In this document: in pieces, positions 1 to 7,768 of the stretch
Layout: each line of letters starts with the position of its first letter
How positions within the stretch are numbered: the first letter of the stretch is position 1
Assembly: GCA_036375275.1 (NCBI GenBank)
Contig: DASUSF010000499.1
Location: 1 to 10,923, forward strand
DNA: 10,923 nucleotides
Source of the DNA: DASUSF01 sp036375275
GTDB lineage: Bacteria > Pseudomonadota > Alphaproteobacteria > Geminicoccales > Geminicoccaceae
Direction of reading: 5' to 3'
Program-made: the position numbers and the translations under genes
Notes under the pieces: generated by a model
What the model was told of the DNA's origin: nothing
Databases searched by the model: none
The model's input: the letters and a program-made list of their open reading frames with translations, nothing else

Positions 1-1263
1 TTCCGGCTCCTCGCCGACGGCCTCGGGCTGGACGCGCTCTACGTGCTCGCGACGTCGGCGGTGCGCGACGCGGCCAACGGGCGCGCGTTCGTCGAGGCCG
101 CCGAAGCGATCTTCGAGGTGCCGGTCATGGTCCTCAGCGGCCAGGAGGAAGCGCGCTTCGCGGCGCTGGGCGCGCTCGTCGGCCTGCCCGATGCGGATGG
201 CGTGGCGGGCGATCTCGGTGGCGGCAGCCTCGAGCTCGCAGCGCTCGCCGAAGGCGGCGTCGGCGAAGCGGTCAGCCTGCCGCTCGGCCCGCTTCGCCGG
301 CCGCGCGACGCCGACGACGCCCGCACCCGGAAGGACGTCGAGCGCCAGCTCGCCGACATCGCCTGGCTGGACGACCTGGCAGGCCGGACCTTCGTCGCGG
401 TCGGGGGCGCGTGGCGCGCGCTCGCCCACGTGCAGATGGCGAAGAGCGGCCATCCGCTCAGGATGATCCACGGCTACGGGCTGCTGCGCGGCGACGCCGA
501 GAGCCTGGTCAGGCAGGTGGTGCGGAGCGCGCCGGCGGCGCTCGGTCGTCTGCCGGGGGTCGCGCGGCAGCGCGCGCCGAGCCTGCCCTACGCGGCGCTG
601 CTGCTCGGCGAGATCCTGGCGCGCGGGAAGCCCGGGGAGGTCTGCTTCTCGGCCTACGGGCTCCGCGAAGGCTACCTCCACGCGCGGCTGGACCTGCTCG
701 ACGGGGAGGATCCGCTGGATGCGGCGATCGACTGGCTGACCCGATCGAGCGAGGTCGCGGCGCCGCTGCTGCTCGAGCACCTGATGGCATGGACCGGGCC
801 CCTGTTCGCGGGCGAGAGCGGGTCGCAGCGCCGTCTCCGCCGGGCCGCCTGCCGGCTCAGCAACCTCGCCTGGCACGAGCATCCGGACTACCGCGGCCGG
901 CAGGCCTTCGAGGCGGTGCTGCGCGGCGCCGTCCTCCCGGTCCGTCACGTCGAGCGCGGCTTCCTCGCCCTCGCCCTGCTCCACCGCTACGGCAGCAGGC
1001 AGGCGCCGGAAGCCGATGCGGTCGAGCGCCTGCTGCCGCTCCAGCTCGCCCGGCGCGCCCGCGTGCTGGGGCTCGCCCTGCGGCTCGCCTACCGGGTCTC
1101 GGCCGGCGCCGACCCGCTGCTCGGGAGCGCGCGCCTCGAGGTCGATGGCGGGGCGCTGCGGCTCCGTCTGCCGCCGGAGCTCGACGCCGGTGATGCGCTG
1201 GCGCGCGACCTCCAGTCGCTCGCCCGAGCCGCCGATCTCTTACCGCTCGGGACGGCGGCCTGA
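1..1263 (+). CDS. ppx: Ppx/GppA family exopolyphosphatase (5'-truncated by the window edge)
   Basis: The reading frame is open from base 1, so the N-terminus lies outside the window. The 420 visible residues end at TGA 1261-1263. Members of this family hydrolyse terminal phosphate from inorganic polyphosphate, or pppGpp to ppGpp, in the cytoplasm. Visible family motifs, numbered from the window edge, are ATSAVRDAANG (17-27), LSGQEEARF (45-53) and the phosphate-binding glycine loop GDLGGGSLEL (70-79). Next comes AVGGAWRALA and the IHGYGL stretch typical of alphaproteobacterial Ppx. The last ~190 residues form an Ala/Leu/Arg-rich helical region matching the C-terminal domain of long Ppx proteins, with HEHPDYRG inside it. 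About 80-100 N-terminal residues are probably missing, including the first strand of the actin-like fold. Assignment to the family is firm; polyphosphate versus pppGpp as substrate cannot be decided from sequence. It converges on the acyl-CoA synthetase gene with no gap. Confidence 0.9.
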   Translation, partial: FRLLADGLGLDALYVLATSAVRDAANGRAFVEAAEAIFEVPVMVLSGQEEARFAALGALVGLPDADGVAGDLGGGSLELAALAEGGVGEAVSLPLGPLRRPRDADDARTRKDVERQLADIAWLDDLAGRTFVAVGGAWRALAHVQMAKSGHPLRMIHGYGLLRGDAESLVRQVVRSAPAALGRLPGVARQRAPSLPYAALLLGEILARGKPGEVCFSAYGLREGYLHARLDLLDGEDPLDAAIDWLTRSSEVAAPLLLEHLMAWTGPLFAGESGSQRRLRRAACRLSNLAWHEHPDYRGRQAFEAVLRGAVLPVRHVERGFLALALLHRYGSRQAPEADAVERLLPLQLARRARVLGLALRLAYRVSAGADPLLGSARLEVDGGALRLRLPPELDAGDALARDLQSLARAADLLPLGTAA

Positions 1264-1269
1264 TCAGGC
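1258..1269. repeat. 12-bp perfect palindrome spanning two abutting stop codons
   Basis: GCCTGATCAGGC is a perfect palindrome whose centre falls exactly between the TGA of the upstream plus-strand gene (1261-1263) and the TGA of the minus-strand gene (1264-1266). Both proteins therefore end with the codons GCC TGA (Ala-stop). There is no intergenic DNA for a conventional terminator here. The palindrome is too short and has no loop or T-tract, so I do not call it a terminator. Confidence 0.7.
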
Positions 1270-3042
1270 GTACAGGGCGTGCAGCTCCGCCTCGTAGATC
1301 TGGTAGATCCGCTGGCGCTTGAGCTTCATGGTCGGGGTCATGAGCCCGCTCTCGATCGAGAACGGCTCCGGCAGGACCTCGAAGCGGCGGATCCGCTCGA
1401 TCGTGGACAGGCTGGCGTTGGCCCGCTTGACCGCGTCGCCGATCGCGCGCCGGAGATCCGGGTGGCGCGCCGCTTCGGCGGGGTCGAGGCGGGGCTGATG
1501 GCGCCGCGCGAACTCGCGCAGGAAATCCGGGTCCGGGACGATCAGGGCGACCAGGTGCGGTCGCCGGTCGCCGTACACGACCACCTGGCCGATCTCCCGC
1601 TCGAGCATCAGGATGCCCTCGATCCGCTGCGGCGCGACGTTGTCGCCGCCCGAGTTGACGATCAGGTCGCGCTTGCGGTCGGTGATCTGGATGTAGCCGT
1701 CGGCGTCGATCAGGCCGACGTCGCCGGTGTGCAGCCAGCCGCCGCGGAGCGCGTCGGCGGTCGCCGCCTCGTCCTTCCAGTAGCCCTTCATGACCGCTTC
1801 CCCCCGGGCCAGGATCTCCCCGTCGCCGGCGATCCGGATCTCGAGCCCGGGCACGGCGGGGCCCACCGTGTGCAGCTTGACCTTCTCCGGCACGTTGACG
1901 CTCATCACCGGCGAGCACTCGGTCTGGCCGTAGCCCTGGAACAGCGGCAGGCCGAGCGCGGTGAAGAACAGCCCGACCTCGTAGTTGAGCGGCGCGCCCC
2001 CCGAGACCAGCGCCTTCATGCGGCCGCCGAAGCGCGCGCGCACCTCACGCCGGACCAGATGGTCGAGGGCGCGGTCCATGATCCGCTCGGCGACGCTGAG
2101 CGAGCCGGGCCGCTCGTAGGCACGGCTGCCGAGGTCGACCGCCTTGTGGAACAGCCGCGCCTTGAGGCCACCCTGGCGCGCGACCGCGTTCAGGATCCGC
2201 TGCCGCATCACCTCGTACAGGCGGGGCACGCAGGCCATGATCGTCGGCCGGACCTCGACCAGGTTGGAGCTCAGGCTCTCGATGCCTTCGCCATAGTAGA
2301 TCTGCGCGCCGGTCGCGATCGGCAGGAACTGCCCGGCGGTGTGCTCGTAGGCGTGGGAGAGGGGCAGGAAGGACAGGAAGACGTCGTCGCCGAGCCCGAT
2401 CCGCTCGAGGACCCGGCGCGCGCCCTCGACGTTGGCGAGGATGTTGCGGTGGGTGAGCATCACGCCCTTGGGCCGGCCGCCGGTGCCCGAGGTGTAGATC
2501 AGGCAGGCGACGTCGTCGGGCGCGGGCGAGGGCAGGTCGCCGGGCTGGGCGGCACCGAGGCGGAGCGCCCCGGCATGATCGAGCACGCGGTCGGCGGCGT
2601 CCTCGCCGCCCGGCACCGGGTCGATCGTGAGCAGGACGCGGAGGCGGCCGACCTCGCGGAGCGCGGGCAGGAGACGCTCGGCGAGGCGCAGCCCCGAGAC
2701 CACCACGCCCCGCGCCCCGCTGTGCCCGATCAGGTAGGCGTGATCGGCGGTGGTGTTGGTGGTGTAGGCGGGGACGGTGATCGCCCCTGCCGCCAGGATC
2801 GCGAGGTCCAGGATCGCCCATTCCGGCCGGTTCTCGCTGACGATCACCACCCGGTCGCCGGGCTCGATGCCGGAAGCGCAGAGCGCACGCGCGAGCGCCA
2901 GCGCCTCCTCGCTGGCCCGCCGCCAGGACCAGGGCTGCCAGACCCCCGCGCGCTTGGCGAACAGGAACGGACGCTCGCCGCCGCGGGCGGCCGAGGCTGC
3001 GAACAGCTCGACCAGATTGGGCGCGAGGTCGTGTGCCGCCAT
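1264..3042 (-). CDS. Long-chain acyl-CoA synthetase (AMP-forming, FadD15-like)
   Basis: This 592-residue protein activates a long-chain fatty acid to acyl-CoA through an acyl-adenylate, feeding beta-oxidation or lipid synthesis at the cytoplasmic face of the membrane. Domains in order are the large N-terminal adenylation domain, with the ATP/phosphate loop YTSGTGGRPKG (183-193), PLSHAYEH (227-234) and the adenine motif YGQTE (371-375), then GWLHTGD (435-441) and the hinge DRKRDLIVNSGG (455-466). The small C-terminal lid ends with TPTMKLKR (569-576), carrying the likely catalytic lysine. Length fits the bacterial FadD15 type (about 600). I chose ATG 3040-3042 because GGGGGA lies about 5 nt upstream and the protein then opens with the usual N-terminal pattern. 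An in-frame start at 3162 would add 40 Gly/Pro/Arg-rich residues with no family match. The gene is divergent from the peptidase gene. Chain-length preference is unknown. Confidence 0.93.
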   Translation of the reverse strand: MAAHDLAPNLVELFAASAARGGERPFLFAKRAGVWQPWSWRRASEEALALARALCASGIEPGDRVVIVSENRPEWAILDLAILAAGAITVPAYTTNTTADHAYLIGHSGARGVVVSGLRLAERLLPALREVGRLRVLLTIDPVPGGEDAADRVLDHAGALRLGAAQPGDLPSPAPDDVACLIYTSGTGGRPKGVMLTHRNILANVEGARRVLERIGLGDDVFLSFLPLSHAYEHTAGQFLPIATGAQIYYGEGIESLSSNLVEVRPTIMACVPRLYEVMRQRILNAVARQGGLKARLFHKAVDLGSRAYERPGSLSVAERIMDRALDHLVRREVRARFGGRMKALVSGGAPLNYEVGLFFTALGLPLFQGYGQTECSPVMSVNVPEKVKLHTVGPAVPGLEIRIAGDGEILARGEAVMKGYWKDEAATADALRGGWLHTGDVGLIDADGYIQITDRKRDLIVNSGGDNVAPQRIEGILMLEREIGQVVVYGDRRPHLVALIVPDPDFLREFARRHQPRLDPAEAARHPDLRRAIGDAVKRANASLSTIERIRRFEVLPEPFSIESGLMTPTMKLKRQRIYQIYEAELHALYA

Positions 3043-3146
3043 CCCGATCCCCCGTGGTCGTCCGAGCGGCCGCCCGACGCTCCCGCCGGCTGGCCGCCCC
3101 GCTTGATAGCGGCGCTCGCCTGGAAGCGGAAGGGGCGCCTCCCATA

Positions 3147-3176
3147 TCCTGTGGATCGCCACCCCTCCTGTGGATC
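3147..3176. repeat. 11-bp direct repeat in the divergent spacer
   Basis: TCCTGTGGATC occurs at 3147-3157 and again at 3166-3176, a 19-bp period, or close to two helical turns. It lies within the 154-nt spacer (3043-3196) between the divergent synthetase and peptidase genes, just upstream of the peptidase start. It could be a pair of half-sites for a transcription factor. I recognise no known consensus and see no convincing sigma-70 promoter on either strand. Nothing else in the spacer stands out. Confidence 0.5.
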
Positions 3177-3196
3177 AATGCGGAGCAGGCATCCAG

Positions 3197-5011
3197 ATGA
3201 CGATCCAGCCTCAGACCGCCGGGCCGATCGAGGAAGCGCCGTCCGACGCGCCGCCGCGCTGGAACCTGGACGACCTCTACACCGGCATCGGCGCGCCGGA
3301 GGTCGATCGGGATCTCCAGATCGCGCGCGAGCAGGCGACGGCGCTTCGCGATGACGCGCAGGGCCGGCTCGGCGATCTCGACGGCGACGCCCTCGCCGAC
3401 GTCATCGAGCGCTACGAGGCGATCGAGGAGCGGCTGGGACGGCTGGTGAGCTACGCCCAGCTCCGCCACGCCACCGACATGGAGGACCCGGGGGTCGGGC
3501 GGTTCTTCCAGACCATCATGGAGCGCGCCAACGACATCGGGACGCTGCTCCTGTTCGTCACCCTCGAGCTCAACCGGATCCCCGACGCGGCGCTGGATGC
3601 CAGGGTCGAGGGGTCGGGGCGGCTGCAGCGCTACCGGCCGTTCCTCCGCGATGTCCGGAGCTTCCGGCCGCACCAGCTGAGCGACGAGCTCGAGCAGATC
3701 CTGCACGAGAAGGCGGTCGCCGGGCGCGCCGCGTGGGTCCGGCTGTTCGACGAGACCATGTCGGCGCTCCGCTTCCCGGTCAGGGGGCGCGAGCTGACCA
3801 GCGCCCAGGCCTTCGACCTGCTCCAGGACCGCGACCGGGAGACCCGCCAGGCCGCGGCGGAGAGCATCGCGGGCGTCCTCGGCGGCAACCTCCGCCTGTT
3901 CTCGCTGATCACCAACACGCTGGCCAAGGACAAGCAGATCGAGGACGGCTGGCGCCGGTTCCAGCGGCCGATCAGCGCCCGCAACCTCGCCAACCAAGTC
4001 GAGGACGAGGTGGTCGACGCCCTGATCGGCGCGGTCCAGGGGGCCTGGCCCAGGCTGTCGCACCGCTACTACGCGACCAAGGCGCGCTGGATGGGCCTCG
4101 AGCGGCTGGAGTACTGGGACCGGAACGCGCCGCTGCCGGAGGATCCCGACCGGCGGATCGCGTGGAGCGATGCCAGGGTGATCGTGCTCGACGCGTACCG
4201 CCGCTTCTCGCGGCCGCTCGCCGACGTCGCGCACCGCTTCTTCGAGCGCCGGTGGATCGACGCCGATCTCCGGCCGGGCAAGGACTCCGGCGCCTTCTGC
4301 CATCCGACGGTGCCGAGCGCGCACCCGTACGTGCTGATGAACTTCCAGGGCCGGCCGCGGGACGTGATGACCCTCGCCCACGAGCTCGGCCACGGCGTCC
4401 ACCAGACGCTGGCCGCGAAGCAGGGTCCGCTGATGGCGGGCACGCCCCTCACCCTCGCCGAGACCGCGTCCGTGTTCGGCGAGCAGCTCACCTTCCGCTC
4501 GCTCCTGGAAGCGGAGCGCGATCCGGCGCAGCGCCGGGTCCTGCTCGCCGGCAAGATCGAGGACGCCCTCAACACCGTCGTCCGGCAGATCGCGTTCGTC
4601 GAGTTCGAGCGCCGGGTCCACGACCGGAGGCGGGAGTCCGAGCTGACCGCGGACGAGCTCTCCGAGGTCTGGATGGCGGTGCAGGCCGAGAGCCTGGGGC
4701 CGGCGTTCCACTTCGACGACGGCTATCGCGTGTACTGGAGCTACATCCCGCACTTCGTGCACACCCCGTTCTACGTCTACGCCTACGCGTTCGGGGACTG
4801 CCTCGTGAACTCGCTCTACGCGGTCTACGAGGCCGAGCCCGAGGGCTTCGAGGAGCGCTATCTCGAGCTGCTGCGCGCCGGCGGCACGCTCCGCCACAAG
4901 GAGCTGCTGGCGCCCTTCGGGCTCGACGCCTCGGACCCGGCGTTCTGGGACCGGGGGCTCCAGGTGGTCGAGGACATGATCGACCGGCTGGACCGCGAGG
5001 TGGCGGGCTGA
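3197..5011 (+). CDS. pepF: Oligoendopeptidase F family metallopeptidase (M3 family)
   Basis: This 604-residue cytoplasmic zinc peptidase, with no signal peptide or membrane segment, should cleave short oligopeptides inside the cell. The N-terminal ~370 residues form the helical M3 domain, with the start-proximal motif RWNLDDLY (21-28) typical of PepF. The catalytic site is HELGH (395-399), giving zinc ligands His395 and His399 and catalytic Glu396. The third ligand is probably Glu422 in AETASVFGE. The substrate-side stretch YIPHFVHTPFYVYAYAFG (516-533) is also characteristic, and the length matches the family (about 600). I prefer ATG 3197, with GGAG at 3182-3185 upstream. An in-frame GTG at 3170 would add nine residues but is preceded by a CT-rich stretch with no ribosome site. 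The next gene begins 2 nt after this stop, so the two are probably co-transcribed. Physiological substrates are unknown. Confidence 0.93.
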   Translation: MTIQPQTAGPIEEAPSDAPPRWNLDDLYTGIGAPEVDRDLQIAREQATALRDDAQGRLGDLDGDALADVIERYEAIEERLGRLVSYAQLRHATDMEDPGVGRFFQTIMERANDIGTLLLFVTLELNRIPDAALDARVEGSGRLQRYRPFLRDVRSFRPHQLSDELEQILHEKAVAGRAAWVRLFDETMSALRFPVRGRELTSAQAFDLLQDRDRETRQAAAESIAGVLGGNLRLFSLITNTLAKDKQIEDGWRRFQRPISARNLANQVEDEVVDALIGAVQGAWPRLSHRYYATKARWMGLERLEYWDRNAPLPEDPDRRIAWSDARVIVLDAYRRFSRPLADVAHRFFERRWIDADLRPGKDSGAFCHPTVPSAHPYVLMNFQGRPRDVMTLAHELGHGVHQTLAAKQGPLMAGTPLTLAETASVFGEQLTFRSLLEAERDPAQRRVLLAGKIEDALNTVVRQIAFVEFERRVHDRRRESELTADELSEVWMAVQAESLGPAFHFDDGYRVYWSYIPHFVHTPFYVYAYAFGDCLVNSLYAVYEAEPEGFEERYLELLRAGGTLRHKELLAPFGLDASDPAFWDRGLQVVEDMIDRLDREVAG

Positions 5012-5013
5012 GC

Positions 5014-6357
5014 ATGGCCACCAGCGAGAACACCTTCGGCGGCCGGTTCCGCCGCTATGCGCAGGTCGGGGGCACGATGGGGGGCTTGGCCGCGCGGCTC
5101 GCCGGCGCCCGCTTCCTCGGCTCGGTGATCGACAAGCAGGAGCATGCGGAGGAGCTCCGGGCGGCGCTTGGCGGCCTCAAGGGCCCGCTGATGAAGGTCG
5201 CGCAGCTCCTCGCGACCATCCCCGAGGCGCTGCCCAAGGAGTACGCGGCCGAGCTCGCCCAGCTCCAGTCCGAGGCGCCGCCGATGAGCCGGCCGTTCGT
5301 CCGCCGGCGCATGGTGGCGGAGCTGGGGCCGGACTGGCGGGACCGCTTCGAGGACTTCGAGCTGGAGGCGGCGAACGCCGCCTCCCTCGGCCAGGTCCAC
5401 CGGGCGATCGCCCACGACGGGCGGCGCCTCGCCTGCAAGCTGCAGTACCCCGCGATCGAGAGCGCGGTCGAGGCCGACCTCCAGCAGCTCCGGGTGATCT
5501 TCCAGATCTACCGGCGCTACGACCGGGCGATCAATCCGGAGCAGATCTACCACGAGCTCGCCGAGCGCCTGCGCGAGGAGCTCGACTACGTGCGCGAGGC
5601 GAAGCACATGCGCCTCTACGCGCACATGCTGCGCAAGGAGCCGGACGTCCACGTGCCGGAGGTCCTTGAGGACCTCTCGACCCGGCGCCTCCTGACCATG
5701 ACCTGGCTCGAGGGCGTCAAGCTCACGAGCTTCGGCGAGGCGCCGCTCGAGGTCCGGAACCGGCTCGCCGAGAACATGTTCCGGGCGTGGTACGTGCCGT
5801 TCTACGAGTACGCGGTGATCCACGGCGATCCGCATCTCGGCAACTACTCGGCGCGGCCGGACAACGGCATCAACCTGATCGACTTCGGCTGCATCCGGGT
5901 GTTCAAGCCGACGCTGGTGCAGGGCGTGATCGACCTCTACCACGCGCTCGAGCAGGGCGACCGGGACCTCGCGGTCAGGGCATACGAGACCTGGGGCTTC
6001 ACCGACCTCAGGAACGAGGTGATCGACACCCTCAACATCTGGGCGGCGTTCGTCTACGCGCCGCTCATGGAGGACCGGCCGCGCCTGATCGAGGAGACCA
6101 ACTCCGGCGAGTACGGGCGGAAGGTCGCGTTCAACGTGCAGCGGAAGCTGAGGGAGATCGGCGGGGTGACGCCGCCGCGCGAGTTCGTGCTCATGGACCG
6201 TGCCGCGATCGGCCTCGGCTCGGTGTTCATGCACCTCCAGGCCGAGGTCAACTGGCACGAGCTGTTCATGAACTTGATCTCGGACTTCGACGTCGCGGCG
6301 CTGGAGAAGCGCCAGACCGAGGCGCTCGAGATGCAGGGCCTGCCGCTGCCGACCTGA
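5014..6357 (+). CDS. ABC1/UbiB (AarF/ADCK)-family atypical kinase, no membrane anchor
   Basis: This 447-residue protein belongs to the ABC1/UbiB/ADCK family, whose members support ubiquinone biosynthesis and act as ATPases or atypical kinases. Landmarks are KVAQ (61-64) at the family's KxGQ position and NAASLGQVH (121-129) at the alanine-rich loop. The ATP-binding lysine is probably Lys142 in ACKLQYP, and EELDYVREAKH lies at 188-198. The catalytic segment is IHGDPHLGN (269-277) and the metal-binding motif is DFG (290-292). The KxGQ glycine and the first alanine of the AAAS loop are replaced here, while Lys61 and Gln64 remain. Escherichia coli UbiB (about 546 aa) ends in two transmembrane helices; this protein stops earlier with a polar tail and shows none. 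It starts 2 nt after the pepF stop with only a weak ribosome site (GGCGGG, 5002-5007), which suggests translational coupling. I leave the symbol empty because it may be a paralogue rather than the main UbiB. Confidence 0.88.
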   Translation: MATSENTFGGRFRRYAQVGGTMGGLAARLAGARFLGSVIDKQEHAEELRAALGGLKGPLMKVAQLLATIPEALPKEYAAELAQLQSEAPPMSRPFVRRRMVAELGPDWRDRFEDFELEAANAASLGQVHRAIAHDGRRLACKLQYPAIESAVEADLQQLRVIFQIYRRYDRAINPEQIYHELAERLREELDYVREAKHMRLYAHMLRKEPDVHVPEVLEDLSTRRLLTMTWLEGVKLTSFGEAPLEVRNRLAENMFRAWYVPFYEYAVIHGDPHLGNYSARPDNGINLIDFGCIRVFKPTLVQGVIDLYHALEQGDRDLAVRAYETWGFTDLRNEVIDTLNIWAAFVYAPLMEDRPRLIEETNSGEYGRKVAFNVQRKLREIGGVTPPREFVLMDRAAIGLGSVFMHLQAEVNWHELFMNLISDFDVAALEKRQTEALEMQGLPLPT

Positions 6358-6377
6358 GCCGCGCGAGCCGGACCGGT

Positions 6378-7607
6378 TCAGACGCCGTCCTTGAGCAGGA
6401 GCTCGCTGTCGATCGCGAAGTTGGCGAGCAGCGGCAGCGCCGCGCCGCCCAGCGCCCGGGCGCCGGCGCCGAGCGTGCCCTCGATCAGCTCGAACTCCGA
6501 CAGCCCCTGCCGGTCCAGCCGGCCCAGCGCGTCGCGCACCGCCGCGCCCAGCCGGGCGCGGATCGCGGGCGGGAAGCCGCCGTCGAGGACCACGGTTCCG
6601 AGATCGAGCACCGCGACGGCCGAGACGATCGCGGTCGCGATCGCGGCCGCCGCCGCGTTCAGCCACGTCTCGACCAGCGGGGAAGCTTCGTCCCAGGCGG
6701 CGTCGGCCAGCTCCAGCCGGCGCGGGTCGAAGCCCGACGCTTCCAGCCGTCGCTCGAGGATGAACAGCGAGGCTTGCTGGAGCAGCTGCCGGAGGCCGCC
6801 GTCCGGTGCCGGGACCGGCATCGAGCCGAGCGCCCCGGCGTTCCCGGTCCGGCCGGTCAGGAGCTTGCCGTCGAGGACCACGCCGCCGCCGATGAACGAG
6901 CCGACGAAGACGTAGAGGAAGTCCCGGAACCGGCCACCGCCCCCGAACGCGAGTTCGGCCGCGCACGCCGCGGTGGCATCGTTGTAGACGGTGAGCGGGT
7001 GGGGGCAGACGGCGCCGAGCTCGTCCGCGACCACGAGGTCGCGCCACTGGTCGAGGACCGCCTGGGGCGCCCCGATCTCCTGCTGCCAGCTCCAGATCTG
7101 CCAGGGCATGGCGACGCCGAGGCCGGCGATCCGCGAGCGCTGGGCGGGCCTCAGCGCCCCTTCGAGCTCGGGCAGGGCCTCGCCGACGAACCCGAGGAGG
7201 GGCCCCGGCTCCGGGTAGCGGTAGGACTGGCGGCGGCGCGCCCGCTCGCCGCCGACGAAATCGATCAGCACGAGGTCGGCGCTGCGCCGGCCGATCTTGA
7301 GGCCGAGCGAGAAGGCGCCATCGGGATCGAGGGAGAACGGCACCGATGGCTGCCCGACGCGGCCGCGCTGCGGCGCCTCCTTGCGCAAGAGGCCGTCCGC
7401 CTCGAGCTGCTTGACGATCACCGAGCAGGTCTGCGCCGAGAGGCCGGTCAGTCGCGCGATCTCGGCCTTCGGCAGGCTGCCGCGGCGTCGGATCAGGGAG
7501 AGGGCGAGGCGCTCGTTGTAGAGCCGCATGCCGGCCTGGCTGGTGCCCCGGCGATCGTCCCCGCGCTCCTCGAGGGAGGCGGCCGGCGCCGCCTTGCCAG
7601 GGCTCAC
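6378..7607 (-). CDS. frcR: ROK-family transcriptional regulator of the fructose-type transporter (FrcR-like)
   Basis: This 409-residue protein has an N-terminal winged helix-turn-helix (about 30-75; helix-turn-helix LPKAEIARLTGLSAQT at 45-60) followed by RGRVGQPSV, then a ROK sugar-kinase-like domain. The kinase machinery is degenerate: the first phosphate-loop position reads LGLKIGRRSADL (101-112) instead of an Asp-x-Gly-Gly-Thr loop. The zinc motif CxCGxxGCxE is absent, with GNAGALGSMPVPAPDG (255-270) in that region. YNDATAA (208-214), containing the sugar-site Asp, is kept, which fits a sugar sensor without kinase activity. The start is GTG 7605-7607, preceded by AGGGAAGG at 5 nt spacing. 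It retains the conserved GTSQAG segment that a later ATG (7529) would lose. The gene is divergent from the frc operon across a palindromic operator, so it probably represses that operon and itself. The symbol follows locus similarity to rhizobial frcR; family assignment is firm, ligand is inferred. Only 20 nt separate its stop from that of the convergent kinase gene. Confidence 0.85.
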   Translation of the reverse strand: MSPGKAAPAASLEERGDDRRGTSQAGMRLYNERLALSLIRRRGSLPKAEIARLTGLSAQTCSVIVKQLEADGLLRKEAPQRGRVGQPSVPFSLDPDGAFSLGLKIGRRSADLVLIDFVGGERARRRQSYRYPEPGPLLGFVGEALPELEGALRPAQRSRIAGLGVAMPWQIWSWQQEIGAPQAVLDQWRDLVVADELGAVCPHPLTVYNDATAACAAELAFGGGGRFRDFLYVFVGSFIGGGVVLDGKLLTGRTGNAGALGSMPVPAPDGGLRQLLQQASLFILERRLEASGFDPRRLELADAAWDEASPLVETWLNAAAAAIATAIVSAVAVLDLGTVVLDGGFPPAIRARLGAAVRDALGRLDRQGLSEFELIEGTLGAGARALGGAALPLLANFAIDSELLLKDGV

Positions 7608-7640
7608 CGAGGCCTTCCCTGACGGAGTGAAAGCGCGGAT

Positions 7641-7659
7641 GATCGGCTCGCGGCCGATC
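7641..7659 (-). other. Inverted repeat in the leader of the ROK regulator mRNA
   Basis: GATCGGC (7641-7647) and GCCGATC (7653-7659) form a perfect 7-bp stem with a 5-nt loop. It lies 34 nt upstream of the regulator's GTG start, inside the predicted minus-strand leader. It could be a leader hairpin or a second, weaker protein site; nothing in the sequence decides between them. Confidence 0.35.
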
Positions 7660-7706
7660 CCCGAATGGGACCTACGGGGTGCGGGGCTGCGGGCATCATG
7701 TCGGGG

Positions 7707-7735
7707 AGCATCGGCGCTCGGGAGGGGGCGGTCAA
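7707..7735 (-). promoter_or_regulatory. Possible divergent promoter of frcR
   Basis: Read on the minus strand, the left operator arm gives TTGACC (7735 to 7730). At 17 nt spacing the -10 position holds GATGCT (7712 to 7707), which matches the consensus at only three bases. Symmetry with the frcB side and the regulator's direction support it; the poor -10 argues for caution. Confidence 0.3.
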
Positions 7736-7768
7736 TAAATAAATCAGGCGGATTTATCTATTGACCGC
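7728..7768. promoter_or_regulatory. Palindromic operator between frcR and frcB (probable ROK-regulator site)
   Basis: GCGGTCAATAAATAAATC (7728-7745) and GATTTATCTATTGACCGC (7751-7768) are reverse complements with one mismatch (A7738 against C7758), separated by the 5-nt spacer AGGCG. The inner arms are an AT-rich island in GC-rich surroundings. ROK repressors such as NagC, Mlc and XylR are known to bind AT-rich inverted repeats. Its position between a ROK gene and a divergent sugar operon makes this the natural operator. Both outer ends contain TTGACC, one on each strand, so a bound repressor would cover the -35 regions of both promoters. Confidence 0.8.

Noticed and set aside
3120..3150. A possible plus-strand promoter for pepF (CTGGAA, 17 nt, CATATC).
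   Set aside because: Both elements match consensus at only three of six bases, so it is no better than chance.
3043..3162. A 40-residue N-terminal extension of the acyl-CoA synthetase from an ATG at 3162.
   Set aside because: The residues are low-complexity Gly/Pro/Arg with no family match, while ATG 3042 has a good ribosome site and the expected N-terminal sequence.
2045..4897. A 950-codon minus-strand open frame opposite the peptidase and part of the synthetase gene.
   Set aside because: It is antisense to a gene with clear family motifs, and its translation is Arg/Ala/Pro/Gly-rich without domains. Long spurious frames are normal at this GC content. The same applies to the 691-codon plus-strand frame at 1279-3354 and the 729-codon minus-strand frame at 4858-7047.
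6358..6377. A terminator between the convergent kinase and regulator genes.
   Set aside because: The 20-nt gap has no stem of useful length and no T-run.
7528..7764. A 78-codon plus-strand open frame ending in the operator region.
   Set aside because: It overlaps the regulator's 5' end antisense and runs through the palindromic operator. It has no ribosome site or recognisable domain.
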